A stretch of DNA of 64,000 nucleotides from Corynebacterium lubricantis DSM 45231 (GTDB lineage Bacteria; Actinomycetota; Actinomycetes; Mycobacteriales; Mycobacteriaceae): contig NZ_KB902182.1 of NCBI RefSeq assembly GCF_000379425.1, positions 174,264 through 238,263 of the forward strand, given 5' to 3'. The notes under the pieces are model-generated. The model did no database searches. It saw only the letters and a program-made list of their open reading frames with translations, and had not been told where the DNA came from. Below, piece by piece: positions 28,123-38,151 of the stretch (its first letter is position 1; each line of letters opens with the position of its first letter). A program made the position numbers and the translations under genes.

Positions 28123-29016
28123 CTACTCAGCAATTCCGCTGAGTAGATCGGCACCGTGCTCAAGAGCGACACCGGCACCGAATTGGTAGTGCTCCCGGTT
28201 TAGAATCGGCTGAGCAATCAGGTTCGAGAGGGCGAACACAACATCGGGGCCGTGGCCCCAGGCCGCGTGCGGATTGGTCTCGGACACGGAGCCATCGGCA
28301 ACCCAGATTTGGGTGGCGTGCGCGCGCATGGCTTCGACTTTTTGGTGGTAGGTGGCATCGTCAAGCTCAACCCAGGTGTCGGTGTGCTCGACAGCTGCCA
28401 ATTCACCGGGTTCAGGCGCACGCCAGCCCGCAGGAATGGTGGTCGCTGCGTTCTGGTCGAGCTCGTCACGTGGATGCACGGCCCACAGGATTCGGGGGAT
28501 GTCGACGCGCTCGGCGGCGGCGTGGGTGATTTCATGGGCCCGAATGTGGTCGGGGTGTCCGTAGCCACCGTCGGGACCGTAGGTGAGCACAAGGTGAGGG
28601 CGCTCCGCTTCGAAGATGCGGGTGAGTTCTTCGACTGCACGCTCCCCCGAGTTCACAAACGCCCGCGGATTAGCGTGCGCCGGCGAACCGACCATTCCCG
28701 AGTCCCGGAAAGCACCGGCACCGCCGAGGAACTCACCGCGCACACCCAAAATGGACAGCGCATGCTTGAGCTCCGCGATACGGAATCCACCGAGCTGGTC
28801 GGCGGCTTCATTGACGAGGCCCTGGTAGGTTTCGCCAATCACCTCGCCCTCTTCGCCCAACGTGCAGGTGACCACTAGGACGTCAGCTCCACGACGTGTG
28901 AGATCCGCCAAGGCTCCACCGGTCACAATGGATTCGTCGTCGGGGTGCGCATGCACCGCAACCACCCGGTATCCCGTGAGATCACGCGCGCCATTCCGTT
29001 TTTGTGCTTCGCTCAA
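28123..29016 (-). CDS. mshB: N-acetyl-glucosaminyl-inositol deacetylase of mycothiol synthesis
   Basis: 297 aa, LmbE-like zinc deacetylase. HAHPDDE (zinc His and Asp, catalytic Asp) and YGHPDHIRAH (second zinc His) are intact. Removes acetate from GlcNAc-Ins to give GlcN-Ins, the acceptor for cysteine by MshC. The TTG start overlaps the lpqW stop as TTGA, with GAGGAG upstream, so translation is coupled to lpqW. Confidence 0.93.
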   Translation of the reverse strand: MSEAQKRNGARDLTGYRVVAVHAHPDDESIVTGGALADLTRRGADVLVVTCTLGEEGEVIGETYQGLVNEAADQLGGFRIAELKHALSILGVRGEFLGGAGAFRDSGMVGSPAHANPRAFVNSGERAVEELTRIFEAERPHLVLTYGPDGGYGHPDHIRAHEITHAAAERVDIPRILWAVHPRDELDQNAATTIPAGWRAPEPGELAAVEHTDTWVELDDATYHQKVEAMRAHATQIWVADGSVSETNPHAAWGHGPDVVFALSNLIAQPILNREHYQFGAGVALEHGADLLSGIAE

Positions 29017-30680
29017 AACTGTTGCTCCTCTTCAGCGATGTTCGGCGGGGTCGTGGTGGTAGTCGTCGCGTCCGCTTCGTCTGGAAGCCGCCACGTGTCC
29101 GCCGTTGCCAGCCCGTCGGTCCATTCCTCTAGGTCTGGGTCAGGGCCAATGATACCCGGGCTCAATGCGAGGATTCTTTGCTCCCTCAGTAGGGGAACCC
29201 AGGTGGCTTCCCGGGTGCGGAATTCGTCGAGAAGTTCTTGGGCGCGTTCGGGACTGATCTCCCCCGCCAGGACCTGATTGGCCACACCTTCCGTTTCGGG
29301 CATACACAGGCCTGAAAGGTTTCCGGAGCGCATGCCTGTTTCCTCATCGGGGCAACGCAGCGCACCGGCAACGTAGTTGGGGCTCCCGTCGATCCATTCG
29401 CGCGCAATCACGGCATCGACGTCGCCGCTGGGCAAGCGGTTTTTCGTGAGATCAGTGAGATCGGTGGAGACCACCTCGGCGTTGATCCCGCGCTGCTTCA
29501 ACAAATCCACCAGCGAGCGCACGGAAGCCGAAGCCGTAGCGTCAGCGGGATCGGCGGCGATGCGCAGCGGACGCCCGGCGGACTCGATCGCGGAACGCAG
29601 CAACTCCGGCTCGGCGCTATTGACCGGTTCCGAGTCCGCCACAATCAGGTCGGTGGAGCGCCCGGCACCGAGGCGGGCAATCAAAGGCACATCGACGAGT
29701 CCGCTCAGCTCCACACGGGTAGCGTGGTCGCTCAAAATCGGCGAGTTCGTCGACAGAGTCAACCCCAGCTGGCGCTGCGATTGCACGAGACGATTCTGAA
29801 TGTCCGGGATGAGCTCATAGGTGTCCCGGGTTGTTTCACCGGGCAGTACATCGACGAATTGCAGCTGCCCCGCGCGCAGCTGGTCTGCGCTATGGGTGGT
29901 GGAACGGGTTTCTACCAGGGATAAAATATCGATTTGCGCGGGCTCGGGCCCCCAGAATCGATCGTTGCGATTCAAGGTGATCACGCCTCGGGCACGGTCC
30001 ACGTTATTGACCAGGTAGCGCCCCGCGGACGCCGGAATATTATCGCGCAGGCCCACCAAGAACCCTTGCTCACCGGAATCTAAGAGGTGTGCAGGCAAGA
30101 GGTAGCTAAACAGCGACTGCCAATCCGCCACAGGCGCGTGGAAATCCACTTCCACCGTCTTCGCTCCCCCGCCGATGACGCGCACATTGCTAATCGCCCG
30201 GTAGCCTTCCGGGTTAATCACACCGGGCGAAGTCGACATTCCCTGCCACAGGTACGCAAAGTCCGAGCCGGTGATTGGGGTGCCATCGGACCACTGTGCC
30301 GCGTCTTGGATGACGTAGCGCACGGTCATCACGACCCCGGGAGAGTCGACGGGCTCAATCACTTCCGCCGAGCGCAGCAGGTTGCGGTTCAGTTGGCCCC
30401 TGAGAAACGCGCTGGGCAATACTAGGTTCGCCAGCGACCGGACCACAGAGGAATCGTCGCTAAGCAAATGCGGATTGAAACCGTTCCTTAACGGCTCGAC
30501 GCCGACCGCCGCCTCTGTGCGTGCGGGGCGAGCCTGCGTGGTGGTGGTCTCCGTGGTCGTAGGCTCGGTCGTGGGAGTCGGTTCGACGACCGGCGGCGGG
30601 CCCGGATTAGCCGCGCAGCCCGAAACAACCACGCCTGCCGTGAGCAGGGTGGCAACCAGGGTGGAAAAGCGCCGTTTCAT
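29013..30680 (-). CDS. lpqW: LpqW-like lipoprotein, family 5 binding-protein fold
   Basis: 555 aa. The signal peptide ends in the lipobox VSGC, followed by a Thr/Pro-rich linker (residues ~30-50). The body has the family 5 extracellular solute-binding protein fold (GSDFAYLWQGM region). Although it looks like a peptide-binding protein, the gene neighbourhood (typA upstream, mshB downstream) is that of mycobacterial lpqW (Rv1166), which controls PIM/lipoarabinomannan mannosylation instead of peptide import. No permease genes adjoin it. Confidence 0.85.
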   Translation of the reverse strand: MKRRFSTLVATLLTAGVVVSGCAANPGPPPVVEPTPTTEPTTTETTTTQARPARTEAAVGVEPLRNGFNPHLLSDDSSVVRSLANLVLPSAFLRGQLNRNLLRSAEVIEPVDSPGVVMTVRYVIQDAAQWSDGTPITGSDFAYLWQGMSTSPGVINPEGYRAISNVRVIGGGAKTVEVDFHAPVADWQSLFSYLLPAHLLDSGEQGFLVGLRDNIPASAGRYLVNNVDRARGVITLNRNDRFWGPEPAQIDILSLVETRSTTHSADQLRAGQLQFVDVLPGETTRDTYELIPDIQNRLVQSQRQLGLTLSTNSPILSDHATRVELSGLVDVPLIARLGAGRSTDLIVADSEPVNSAEPELLRSAIESAGRPLRIAADPADATASASVRSLVDLLKQRGINAEVVSTDLTDLTKNRLPSGDVDAVIAREWIDGSPNYVAGALRCPDEETGMRSGNLSGLCMPETEGVANQVLAGEISPERAQELLDEFRTREATWVPLLREQRILALSPGIIGPDPDLEEWTDGLATADTWRLPDEADATTTTTTPPNIAEEEQQF

Positions 30681-30690
30681 TAGTGTTGTT

Positions 30691-31872
30691 CTACCACGTC
30701 TTTTGCTTGTGACCGCGCAGCCCCGGCGCTGAGAGCACCACGGCTAGGCCCGCTAGGGGCAAGATCACAAGGGCGACGCGCAGCGAGGTCGCTTCGGCGA
30801 GGGCGCCAATAAGCGGGCTCGTGGCCATGAATCCGACGCGCATGAGCCAACTGACCACGGTCATGCCCGTCGATTGGGCAACGCCCGGCAGCATGGCCGA
30901 GGCCGCGTACGCACTTGGCACCAGCGTCGCGCAGCCCCATCCGGCCAGGGCGTAGCCCACGTAGAGAGGTACGGGATTGGTGGCCAGCACGACGGCAAGG
31001 CCACCGAGGGCGATGCACACGCCACCAGCGCGTGCCACGGCAACCCGGCCAAAGCGGTTAATCAGGAGGTCGCCCGCGAAGCGGCCGACGGTCTGCGCCG
31101 CAAAGAGCACGATGTAGGCACTGCCCGCCGCGGAAATGCTTATCGACGACAGCGTGGACGCCGACAGCGCCGCCCAATTATTGCCGATGTCTTCGACCAT
31201 GGTGCCTGCGGTGGCCACAATCGCAGCTGGCAGGGCAAGCAAGACGACTCGGCGGGTAATCTTCGACGATGGTTCTGCTGGCTGGGAATCTGCTGGTGCT
31301 CTGGTGTTGCTTTGTCCGCTCACGTCGCCCATCAGCCACGCGGCGAGGGCAACGAGTCCAACCTGCAGTACGGCGATGGCGCTGAGGTGGACCAGGATGG
31401 GGACTCCCGCAACGGCGGCGGCGGTTCCACCGATACCGCCGAGGACGGCACCGAGCGACCAGCACGCGTGCAGCGAGCTCATGATGGAGCGGCCCATCTC
31501 GGTTTGGACGCGCACGGCGGCGACGTTTTGGGAGACGTCGATGATCGCGTCTGTCAGTCCGAAGAAAAGGAGCAGGACGGCCAGCGCCCAGGCACCGGGG
31601 GCTAGACCGATGCCCACGAGGTAGAAGGCCGTGATGACGGTGCCGACGATCATCACGCGGCGGGCACCAAAGGTGCGCTCAGCCCAGGCGGGCAGCGTCG
31701 TCGACGCAAGGGAGCCAAGCGCCACGGCAGTGACAAGGAGTCCGAAGACTAGATCCGACAGCTCCCAGTTATCTTTGAATGTTGGGTACCACGGCAGCAC
31801 CGAGGAAATCGAGATTCCGTTGGTGGCAAACATTGTTGCCACCCCGATGGGACGTCGTGGCGATACCTGCAT
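30691..31872 (-). CDS. Major facilitator superfamily transporter
   Basis: 393 aa, about 12 hydrophobic helices, no large loops. PAWAERTFGARRVMIVG is the loop 2-3 region. It resembles YbjJ-like MFS carriers of unknown substrate. Its ATG overlaps the typA stop (TAATG), and lpqW starts 10 bp after its end, so it belongs to the typA-MFS-lpqW-mshB transcription unit. An efflux or envelope-precursor role is conceivable but not shown. Confidence 0.88.
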   Translation of the reverse strand: MQVSPRRPIGVATMFATNGISISSVLPWYPTFKDNWELSDLVFGLLVTAVALGSLASTTLPAWAERTFGARRVMIVGTVITAFYLVGIGLAPGAWALAVLLLFFGLTDAIIDVSQNVAAVRVQTEMGRSIMSSLHACWSLGAVLGGIGGTAAAVAGVPILVHLSAIAVLQVGLVALAAWLMGDVSGQSNTRAPADSQPAEPSSKITRRVVLLALPAAIVATAGTMVEDIGNNWAALSASTLSSISISAAGSAYIVLFAAQTVGRFAGDLLINRFGRVAVARAGGVCIALGGLAVVLATNPVPLYVGYALAGWGCATLVPSAYAASAMLPGVAQSTGMTVVSWLMRVGFMATSPLIGALAEATSLRVALVILPLAGLAVVLSAPGLRGHKQKTW

Positions 31873-33785
31873 TACTTGTTGAGCTGCTTCTCGCGGGAGC
31901 GAGCGCGGCCACGCTCGGTGGCGTTGAGGATGACCTTGCGCACGCGCATGGCCTCAGGAGCAACCTCGACGCACTCATCGGCGCCACAGAACTCGATTGC
32001 CTCATCAAGGGAGAGCGTGCGCGCCTTCGCCAAGGTAACGGTGGTGTCTGCGGACGCTGCACGCATGTTGGTGAGCTTCTTTTCCTTGGTGATGTTCACA
32101 TCCATGTCCTCGTCGCGATTGTTCGCGCCGACGACCATACCTTCGTAAGCTTCTGCGCCAGGCTCCACGAAGAACTCGCCACGGTCAGCCAAGCTGGTCA
32201 GCGCGAACGCCGTGATCTTGCCAGTACGGTCTGCAACGAGGGAGCCGGTTGGGCGGCCCTTGATCTCGCCAGCCCAAGGACGAGGGTCGATAGCGTAGGA
32301 GTTCGCAATACCTGCGCCATGAGTCTCGGTCATGAAGGTGGTACGGAAACCGATCAGGCCACGGGAAGGAACGTCGAACTCCATGCGGACCCAGTCACCC
32401 GCGGCATTACCCATGGCGGTCATCTGACCCTTACGTGCTGCCATGAGCTGGGTGATATTGCCCTGGTACTCAGATGGGGTGTCAATGACCATGTGATCGT
32501 ATGGCTCGTGGATCTTACCGTCGATCTCGCGGGTCACAACCTGTGGCTTACCCACGGTGAGCTCGAAGCCTTCACGACGCATGGTCTCGATAAGCACGGT
32601 AAGTGCCATTTCGCCACGGCCCTGAACTTCCCAAGTGTCTGGGCGCTCGGTCGGAAGTACCTTGAGCGACACGTTACCGATGAGCTCCTGGTCAAGGCGA
32701 GCCTTGATCATGCGCGCGGTGAGCTTATCGCCACCGTTACGGCCGGCCATAGGCGAGGTGTTCACACCGATGGTCATGGACAGCGCTGGGTCATCGACCT
32801 TGATGCGTGGTAGTGGCTCAACATTATTTGGATCAGTGATGGTGTCACCAATCATGATCTCGTCGATGCCGGAGATGGCCGCGATATCGCCTGCGACAAC
32901 TTCCCCTTCGGCAGGAACGCGCTGGAAACCGACGGTGCGAAGCAACTCGGCGATCTTCACGTTCTTGACGTGCTGCTCACCCTCGGAATCGTAGTGGATC
33001 CAGGTCACCTGCTGACCCTTCTTCACGGAACCACGGTGCACGCGGATGAGTGCAATACGGCCGAGGAAGGAGCTGGAGTCAAGGTTGGTGACCTGAGCCT
33101 GGAATGGTGCCTCACTGTCAGCGGCTGGCTCTGGGATCTCGTCGTACATGACCTGGAACAGTGGCTCGAGATCTTCATTATCAGGCAAGTTGCCATTGCC
33201 TGGGTTGTTGAAGGACGCGCGACCGGCACGGCCGGACGCATAAAGTACGGGCAGGTCGAGCAGATTCTCTGCGGCTTCCGCCGCGTCCGGGTCTTCAAGG
33301 CCTGCGCCGAGCTCGAGGAGGAGGTCTTGCGCTTCTTCCACAACCTCGTCGATACGCGCATCTGGGCGGTCAGTCTTATTCACACAGATGATCACTGGCT
33401 TCTTGGATTCCAGTGCCTTGCCCAGCACGAAGCGGGTCTGTGGCAGAGGGCCCTCGGAGGCATCGATGAGCAGGACGACGCCGTCCACCATGGACAGTCC
33501 GCGCTCGACCTCGCCACCGAAGTCGGCGTGGCCTGGGGTGTCAATCACGTTGATGACGAGGTCACGGCCGTCCTTGCCCTTACCTGGGCGACGGATTGCG
33601 GTGTTCTTCGCAAGAATGGTGATGCCCTTCTCGCGCTCGAGGTCGCCAGAGTCCATGACGCGGTCTGCGACTTCGCCATGGTCGCCGAACACGCCAGATT
33701 GCTCTAGCAGTGCGTTGACGAGGGTGGTCTTGCCGTGGTCAACGTGGGCGACGATAGCTACGTTACGGAACTCAGGATGCGACAC
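31872..33785 (-). CDS. typA: Ribosome-associated translational GTPase TypA/BipA
   Basis: 637 aa EF-G-like GTPase. G1 is AHVDHGKTTL, G3 DTPGHADFGGEV and G4 NKTD. The C-terminal BipA domain follows. It binds 70S ribosomes and supports ribosome assembly and growth under stress, including cold. GTG 33785 has AGAGGAG upstream. First gene of a four- or five-gene minus-strand run. Confidence 0.96.
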   Translation of the reverse strand: MSHPEFRNVAIVAHVDHGKTTLVNALLEQSGVFGDHGEVADRVMDSGDLEREKGITILAKNTAIRRPGKGKDGRDLVINVIDTPGHADFGGEVERGLSMVDGVVLLIDASEGPLPQTRFVLGKALESKKPVIICVNKTDRPDARIDEVVEEAQDLLLELGAGLEDPDAAEAAENLLDLPVLYASGRAGRASFNNPGNGNLPDNEDLEPLFQVMYDEIPEPAADSEAPFQAQVTNLDSSSFLGRIALIRVHRGSVKKGQQVTWIHYDSEGEQHVKNVKIAELLRTVGFQRVPAEGEVVAGDIAAISGIDEIMIGDTITDPNNVEPLPRIKVDDPALSMTIGVNTSPMAGRNGGDKLTARMIKARLDQELIGNVSLKVLPTERPDTWEVQGRGEMALTVLIETMRREGFELTVGKPQVVTREIDGKIHEPYDHMVIDTPSEYQGNITQLMAARKGQMTAMGNAAGDWVRMEFDVPSRGLIGFRTTFMTETHGAGIANSYAIDPRPWAGEIKGRPTGSLVADRTGKITAFALTSLADRGEFFVEPGAEAYEGMVVGANNRDEDMDVNITKEKKLTNMRAASADTTVTLAKARTLSLDEAIEFCGADECVEVAPEAMRVRKVILNATERGRARSREKQLNK

Positions 33786-34139
33786 GTAGGGTGCTCCTCT
33801 TTCAAACTGGAAATGTTTCTGAACGGTTAAACCCTACTCGTATATCTATCCGTATGCAGCATTGGAAGGTCTTTTCACTAAGCATAGGTATCCAAAACCA
33901 GTTGCAGACGTTTCTATTGTGAGTATTGTTACTGTTGTTACTTGTGTTACCGGAATGGTGGCGGGGTTTCCCTGTGGTATGAACGCGAGCATCGGCGCGA
34001 CTAAAAGTGCCGGTGAGGGCGCAATTAACCAACACCACAGCCGAATTTTGGGTTTCCCCTTTTGCCTCCAGACTGTGAGACAGTAGACAACTTGCCCACA
34101 ACAGTTATTCTCAAGTCGAATTCATAAGGACCAGTTCAC
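33786..34139. other. Intergenic region between divergent typA and secreted-protein genes
   Basis: 354 bp, AT-richer than its surroundings, without a credible gene: short frames on both strands have no homology I recognise and poor composition. It must hold the divergent promoters; TATA-rich sequence near 33840-33846 suits a typA -10 element. A TGTGA-N6-TTACT element at 33918-33933 is only a weak GlxR match. Confidence 0.6.
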
Positions 34140-34844
34140 GTGCGCTTTTCCTCCAAGCTCCGCCGCGCAAGCATCACTGCAAGCGCGGCTGTCATTGCGA
34201 TGGCGGGTCTCCTTGCACCGCCTGCTTCCGCCTCTGAATCCAGCGCCATCAACGCCAGCTCCGATGTCGCCTCAAGCTATATCGATGGCCTCGGCAGACC
34301 CACTGACTACACCGTTGGAAAAGTCAACGAGTTCGCAAGCCAACCGTGGGTCCCAGACGATGTTGAGAACATGCTGCGGGCGGGCGCATCCTTCTTCGCC
34401 GGCTCGGGAGACGAGCTGGGCGGCCCCGAGCTTCCCGACGATGCACCACGCTTTACTCAGTTCTACTGGCCAACAGTATCGAGCAATTGCATCGGCGCAG
34501 GCATGCATTCCACGGCGAGTGCGCTGGTTGTTCCCGGCCCCGCCGAAAACATCGCACCAGCACCGAAGGCCGGTCAAGCGACATTTGTGTTCACTGCACT
34601 GGGCACTCCCCCTGCAGCGGAGCGCCAGGGCGGGATGGACGTTTACTGGTTCAACGTGAACAATCTGCGTTCCGGTGTAACGCCTTTAGATAACAATGGG
34701 ATAAACAAGACAGGACCGGCAACTTTGTCCGGCGTGGCTAACACCGGCTCCGGCACTGTCATCGCAGTGGTTAATGGCAGCGTCAGAACCGAAACAAATA
34801 ATTGTTCCTTTGCACCGACGGCTGCCCTATTTAACGTGAGGTAA
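34140..34844 (+). CDS. Secreted protein of unknown function
   Basis: 234 aa, GTG start with AAGGA upstream. A classical Sec signal peptide (basic start, hydrophobic core, cleavage near PASASES) is followed by a mature domain of about 200 residues. Two Cys in the mature part (NCIGAG and NNCSF) could form one disulfide. No membrane anchor or catalytic motif is visible. It resembles secreted proteins conserved among corynebacteria, with no function I can assign. DUF402 gene follows 2 bp later. Confidence 0.8.
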   Translation: MRFSSKLRRASITASAAVIAMAGLLAPPASASESSAINASSDVASSYIDGLGRPTDYTVGKVNEFASQPWVPDDVENMLRAGASFFAGSGDELGGPELPDDAPRFTQFYWPTVSSNCIGAGMHSTASALVVPGPAENIAPAPKAGQATFVFTALGTPPAAERQGGMDVYWFNVNNLRSGVTPLDNNGINKTGPATLSGVANTGSGTVIAVVNGSVRTETNNCSFAPTAALFNVR

Positions 34845-34846
34845 AA

Positions 34847-35395
34847 ATGAGCGTTGACCTTCACCCTGTGAAGCAAGAAACCTTTGATACCACCGCGAAG
34901 ACCAACATCGACCCGAAGGGGTACCTGCGCGAAGTTGATACTTACGCTGTGACCGAATTCGGGCTCTACATGGCCCGCGGAGCAAACCACCAACGCTTCG
35001 GTTACTTGGAAAGCTGGCTGTTGCCGCAGCTCAATCTGCGCGCCAACATCTTTCATTTCCGCGAAGGACTTACTCCCGAGAACTACCCTGACCAGGAGTT
35101 CTACTTCGATATCGCTGAAATCCATGTCAATGGCTGTGTCTGGTCGACCCGTGATCTCTACGTCGATCTCATCTCTACCACTGGTGAACCCGTAGGTGTC
35201 GAAGATATTGACGAGCTGGCGGCCGCGACTTCGGCAGGGCTGATTTCCGCTGCGGAAGCTGAGCGCGCGATTGAATCCACCTTGCATGTGGTGGAAGGTA
35301 TTACCCGCCATAACGACGATGCGATGGCGTGGCTGCGTACCCAAGGCATTGAGCTGACCTGGGCGGACGAGGTCGAACTCGCTCCCGCTAGCTAA
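34847..35395 (+). CDS. DUF402-family protein
   Basis: 182 aa. VDLISTTGEPVGVEDIDEL and the preceding WSTRDLYVDL stretch are DUF402 hallmarks; characterised DUF402 members are nucleoside tri/diphosphatases or FomD-like hydrolases that use the clustered acidic residues to bind metals. Cytosolic. Directly coupled to the secreted-protein gene, which gives no clear functional hint. Confidence 0.8.
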   Translation: MSVDLHPVKQETFDTTAKTNIDPKGYLREVDTYAVTEFGLYMARGANHQRFGYLESWLLPQLNLRANIFHFREGLTPENYPDQEFYFDIAEIHVNGCVWSTRDLYVDLISTTGEPVGVEDIDELAAATSAGLISAAEAERAIESTLHVVEGITRHNDDAMAWLRTQGIELTWADEVELAPAS

Positions 35396-35410
35396 GCTCC
35401 CACACTTTTA

Positions 35411-35453
35411 AAAAAGGCGCCGCACCCAGGTACTTCCTGGGTGTGGCGCCTTT
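35411..35453. terminator. Bidirectional terminator, DUF402 / peptide ABC operon
   Basis: An 18-bp stem with one G-U pair (AAAGGCGCC... with ...GGCGCCTTT), loop TACTT, T tracts on both strands (TTT plus, TTTTTT minus). Confidence 0.92.
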
Positions 35454-35464
35454 GTGCTGTGGGC

Positions 35465-37153
35465 CTAGCTTTCGAGTTCGATGCCCAATTCTTCGCCTGT
35501 TCCCAGTTCGATATTGAGTCCAGGAACGGAGTTGATCAGATTCTGCGTGTACTCTTCCTGCGGGGAATCGAAGATCCGGTCCGCGGAGCCCTGCTCGACG
35601 ATTGCGCCCTGCTTCATCACCACGATGTCATCGGCGGTCTGTCGGACAACTGCGAGATCGTGCGTAATGAAGAGGTAGGAAAGTTTCAGTTCCTCTTGCA
35701 TTTCCGCCAGCAACTTAATGATCTGGTTTTGCACAAGCACGTCCAAGGCAGAAACCGCCTCGTCAAGGACGAGGACCTCGGGGTTCAGCGCCATCGCGCG
35801 CGCAATTGCGATGCGTTGGCGCTGGCCACCGGACAGCTCATTCGGGTACCTGCGCATCGCGGAGCGAGGCATCTGAACCATGTCTAGAAGCTCCGCCACA
35901 CGATTCTCGCGCGACTTCCGATCCCCGATCTTATGCAGCTTCAGGGGTTCCTCGATGCAGCGATAGATCGAAAACATTGGATCCAGTGAGCCGTACGGGT
36001 TCTGGAAAACGACTTGTACGTTGCGGCGCATCTCGAAGAGCTCCTTGCTGGAAAGCTGCGAGGTGTCGCGCCCCTCATAGAGCACGGTGCCACTTGTTGG
36101 TTCCAGCAGGTTGAGCACCATATTCGCCACGGTGGACTTGCCCGAACCAGACTCTCCGACCAATGCGAGTGTGGAGCCTCGTCGTAAATCGAAGCTCACA
36201 TCGTCGACCGCGCGCAGCACCTTCTTATCGCCGCGGGCACCGCGCACGTCGAATTCCTTGACCAAGTCGCGGACCTCGATCACGTTATCGGAGCTCGCCA
36301 CGTTCGCGGTCACGCGCTCAGCCGATTCGAGGCCCTGATCGTGGGCCGACTGGATGCGCGCCGACGCCAACGACGGCGCAGCCTTGACCAAACGCTTCGT
36401 GTACGGGTGCTGCGGATTACGCAGAATCTGCAGGCTCGGACCCTTCTCCACGATGCGGCCTCGGTGCATCACCACGACGAAATCGGCGCGCTCGGCGGCC
36501 AGTCCCAGGTCGTGAGTGATCAGGAGGACGGCGGTGCCCAACTCAGTGGTCAGGGAATCCAGGTGATCCAGGATCTTCTTCTGCACCGTCACGTCAAGTG
36601 CCGAGGTCGGCTCGTCGGCGATAAGCAGCTTGGGGCGCGCGGCCAAACCGATGGCAATAAGCGCGCGCTGGCGCATGCCGCCGGAAAACTCGTGCGGGTA
36701 CTGCTTCGCGCGGCGTTCCGCATCGGGCAGGCCGGCCTCTTCGAGCAGCTCGACGACGCGCGAGTGCATCTCCGAGCCCTTCACCACGTTGTTGGCACGC
36801 AAAGACTCCTCGACCTGAGTGCCAATGCGCCACACGGGGTTCAAGTTACTCATTGGATCCTGTGGGACGAGGCCAATGTGGGAACCGCGGTACTTCTGCC
36901 AGCCCTTTTTGTCTAGGTTGACCAGCTCTTCGCCGTCGAGTTTGATCGAACCGTTGATGACCTTGCCCGTGCCCGGCAGCAAGCCCAACATGCTCATGGC
37001 GGCGGTGGACTTACCGGAGCCGGACTCGCCCACAATCGCTACGGATTGACCGGGGTAAATGGTCAGGTCGAAATCGCGGACGGCTTCGACGGTTCCGGTC
37101 GACGATTCGAAGGTGATCTTCAGGTCTTCGACCTCGAGTAATGGTTGATTCAT
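35465..37153 (-). CDS. Peptide ABC importer, fused double ATPase (DppD-DppF)
   Basis: 562 aa containing two complete ABC domains. First: [27 protein letters not shown]. Second: [30 protein letters not shown]. The DppD and DppF subunits are thus joined by a linker around residues 260-300. Powers oligopeptide/dipeptide or nickel-type import. Its ATG overlaps the preceding permease stop by 4 bp. Confidence 0.95.
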   Translation of the reverse strand: MNQPLLEVEDLKITFESSTGTVEAVRDFDLTIYPGQSVAIVGESGSGKSTAAMSMLGLLPGTGKVINGSIKLDGEELVNLDKKGWQKYRGSHIGLVPQDPMSNLNPVWRIGTQVEESLRANNVVKGSEMHSRVVELLEEAGLPDAERRAKQYPHEFSGGMRQRALIAIGLAARPKLLIADEPTSALDVTVQKKILDHLDSLTTELGTAVLLITHDLGLAAERADFVVVMHRGRIVEKGPSLQILRNPQHPYTKRLVKAAPSLASARIQSAHDQGLESAERVTANVASSDNVIEVRDLVKEFDVRGARGDKKVLRAVDDVSFDLRRGSTLALVGESGSGKSTVANMVLNLLEPTSGTVLYEGRDTSQLSSKELFEMRRNVQVVFQNPYGSLDPMFSIYRCIEEPLKLHKIGDRKSRENRVAELLDMVQMPRSAMRRYPNELSGGQRQRIAIARAMALNPEVLVLDEAVSALDVLVQNQIIKLLAEMQEELKLSYLFITHDLAVVRQTADDIVVMKQGAIVEQGSADRIFDSPQEEYTQNLINSVPGLNIELGTGEELGIELES

Positions 37154-38151
37154 CGTTTCCTCGCCTTCGGGTCGAGTGCGTCGCGGACGACGTCGCCCAT
37201 CATGATAAAGCTCAGCACTGTCAGCGCTAGGGCGATAGCCGGATAGAACAGGACCATCGGTTGAGTGCGTAGCGACGATTGCGCCGCGGAAATGTCGCCG
37301 CCCCAGGACACGACGGTACTTGGCAGACCGATGCCCAGGAAGGATAGCGTCGCCTCGGCCACAATGAACGTACCCAGCGCGACGGTGGCATACACAATGA
37401 TTGGTGCTGCGGCGTTCGGCAGGATGTGGCTGGTGAGGATGCGCAGATTCGAGGCACCCACGGCCTTGGCCGCGGTGACATATTCCTCGTTCTTCACACT
37501 CATCACGGCACCGCGAGTAATGCGGGCGATATTGGTCCAGCCGAAGATGGACAAGGCGATCACCACGGTCCAGATGGTGCGCTGATCCTTAAACATCTGC
37601 ATCACAACGATGGCTGCCAGAACCAGGGGCACCGCGAAGAAGATGTCGGTCAGGCGTGACAGCAGGGTGTCCCAGATGCCGCCGAAGAATCCCGCGATGG
37701 ATCCAATGACGGTGCCGATGATGGTCACCGCAATCGTGGTCATCACACCCACTGTCACGGATGCGCGGGCACCGTAGATCACACGCGAGTAGATATCGCA
37801 GCCCTGGCGGTCGAAGCCAAATGGGTGGCCTGACTGTGGGCCATCCAGGGAGTTTCCGAGCACGCAGTAGCGCGGGTCCGTGGAGGTGAACAACTGCGGG
37901 AAAGCGGCAAGCAGCAAAGCGACGAGAATGAGCACGGCCGCAACCCAAAACATCGGGCGCTTGCGTAAGTTGTGCCAGGCCTCGCCCCACTGGGAGCGCG
38001 GCGCGGAGTCGTCGGCAACTGCGTCAACAGCACCGAGTCCCTGCTCGTCGGTCGTGGCTACGAAGTACTGCTGTCCGATCCTAGTGCGGGCATCGTGAAT
38101 GTCTGCCGGAGGGATCGCATCCGGAGACGTGTTTTCTGGTGTATTAGTCAT
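37150..38151 (-). CDS. Peptide ABC importer permease (DppC/OppC type)
   Basis: 333 aa. A soluble N-terminal extension (~70 residues) precedes six membrane helices; the EAA loop (TAAKAVGASNLRILTSHILPN) contacts the ATPase. FGFDRQGCDIYSRVIYGAR is the usual conserved segment of the C subunit. Overlaps the B permease by 8 bp. Confidence 0.94.
   Translation of the reverse strand: MTNTPENTSPDAIPPADIHDARTRIGQQYFVATTDEQGLGAVDAVADDSAPRSQWGEAWHNLRKRPMFWVAAVLILVALLLAAFPQLFTSTDPRYCVLGNSLDGPQSGHPFGFDRQGCDIYSRVIYGARASVTVGVMTTIAVTIIGTVIGSIAGFFGGIWDTLLSRLTDIFFAVPLVLAAIVVMQMFKDQRTIWTVVIALSIFGWTNIARITRGAVMSVKNEEYVTAAKAVGASNLRILTSHILPNAAAPIIVYATVALGTFIVAEATLSFLGIGLPSTVVSWGGDISAAQSSLRTQPMVLFYPAIALALTVLSFIMMGDVVRDALDPKARKR

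Noticed and set aside
31779..32813. Long plus-strand frame opposite typA
   Set aside because: Lies fully inside typA and the MFS gene start, has no homology and no ribosome binding site.
33918..33933. Possible GlxR site TGTGAGTATTGTTACT
   Set aside because: Two mismatches in one conserved half-site; too weak to call without binding data.
33802..34101. Short frames on both strands in the typA/secreted-protein intergenic region
   Set aside because: Composition is not gene-like and they carry no motif or ribosome binding site; the region is better explained as divergent promoters.
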